Positions 63,800 to 64,000 of a stretch of 64,000 bases of DNA are shown here, piece after piece (position 1 is the first letter of the stretch; every line of letters begins with the position of its first letter). Under the pieces are notes generated by a model, which was given only the letters and a program-made list of their open reading frames with translations, was not told the DNA's origin and made no database searches. The stretch comes from Plotosus lineatus (lineage: Eukaryota > Chordata > Actinopteri > Siluriformes > Plotosidae), in NCBI GenBank assembly GCA_024760905.1, contig CM045750.1:20286919-20350918 (forward strand), given 5' to 3'. A program made the translations under genes and the position numbers.

Positions 63800-64000
63800 T
63801 AATAGGAATGATAATGATAATAATAATACAAATAAATTATGATTGTAACAATCATCATAATACAATAAATAAATAAATCAGTAGATAACAACAATAAATG
63901 AAATTGCACTATATTATATTATGTTATATTATATTTATATAGCACTATGCCCATTGTTTTGTTTGGGAAAAAATGAACAGTTCTCTGGGTAAACAAAATG
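63640..64000. other. AT-rich end of window with (AAT)n
   Basis: (AAT)n arrays at 63772-63800 and scattered AATA repeats. No gene or element recognised. Confidence 0.4.

Overview
This window looks like a gene-poor, repeat-saturated intergenic stretch of a ray-finned (teleost-type) fish genome. I found no host protein-coding exon, rRNA or true tRNA gene. The fish assignment rests on repeats whose style I recognise from fish genomes: tRNA-headed SINEs ending in a 'ctaattaggattaagcgg' tail, an RTE-like LINE, IR/DR-type Tc1 elements, Tigger/pogo-type MITEs with TA target sites, a hAT element, and very long (CA)n, (TA)n and (GA)n tracts. I cannot name the species.

Layout. 1-6.4 kb: MITE ends, a short hairpin, a LINE fragment, a repeat-poor block (2.87-4.48 kb) that may be conserved non-coding DNA, and a hAT MITE inside a Tigger-like MITE. 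6.4-10.65 kb: old SINE pieces and a fold-back element. 10.66-12.14 kb: an end-to-end Tc1 transposon with a dead transposase. 12.2-19 kb: SINEs, including one SINE inside another, and a Tigger-like MITE with an internal duplication. 19.84-22.72 kb: a 32-bp minisatellite with higher-order blocks. 23.6-31.1 kb: LINE, SINE and Tc1 remnants, a 2-kb hAT element with 8-bp target-site duplications (TSDs) that carries an internal MITE, and a palindromic MITE. 32.6-33.07 kb: a perfect 100-bp-arm palindrome bearing a hammerhead ribozyme fold in each arm, probably a Penelope-like retroelement terminus. 34.2-36.0 kb: a 1.75-kb GA-rich tract. 36-49 kb: a dense SINE/MITE mosaic. 49.1-52.5 kb: a 3-kb RTE-like LINE inserted in a MITE. 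53-64 kb: more SINEs and MITEs, a Tigger transposase relic, repeat-poor candidate regulatory blocks, and a young full-length SINE with a 15-bp TSD.

How the parts interact. The main story is nesting and module exchange. MITE family D is the commonest target: it hosts two LINE copies, a SINE and another MITE, and itself lies inside an older SINE, which gives a relative chronology. Two SINE heads share one tail. One SINE subfamily carries both a 5'-leader segment and the 3' tail of the local LINE, which suggests it arose by internal deletion and uses that LINE for mobilisation. Repeat-poor blocks between the nests look like candidate regulatory elements of a gene desert, but that is inference without alignment.
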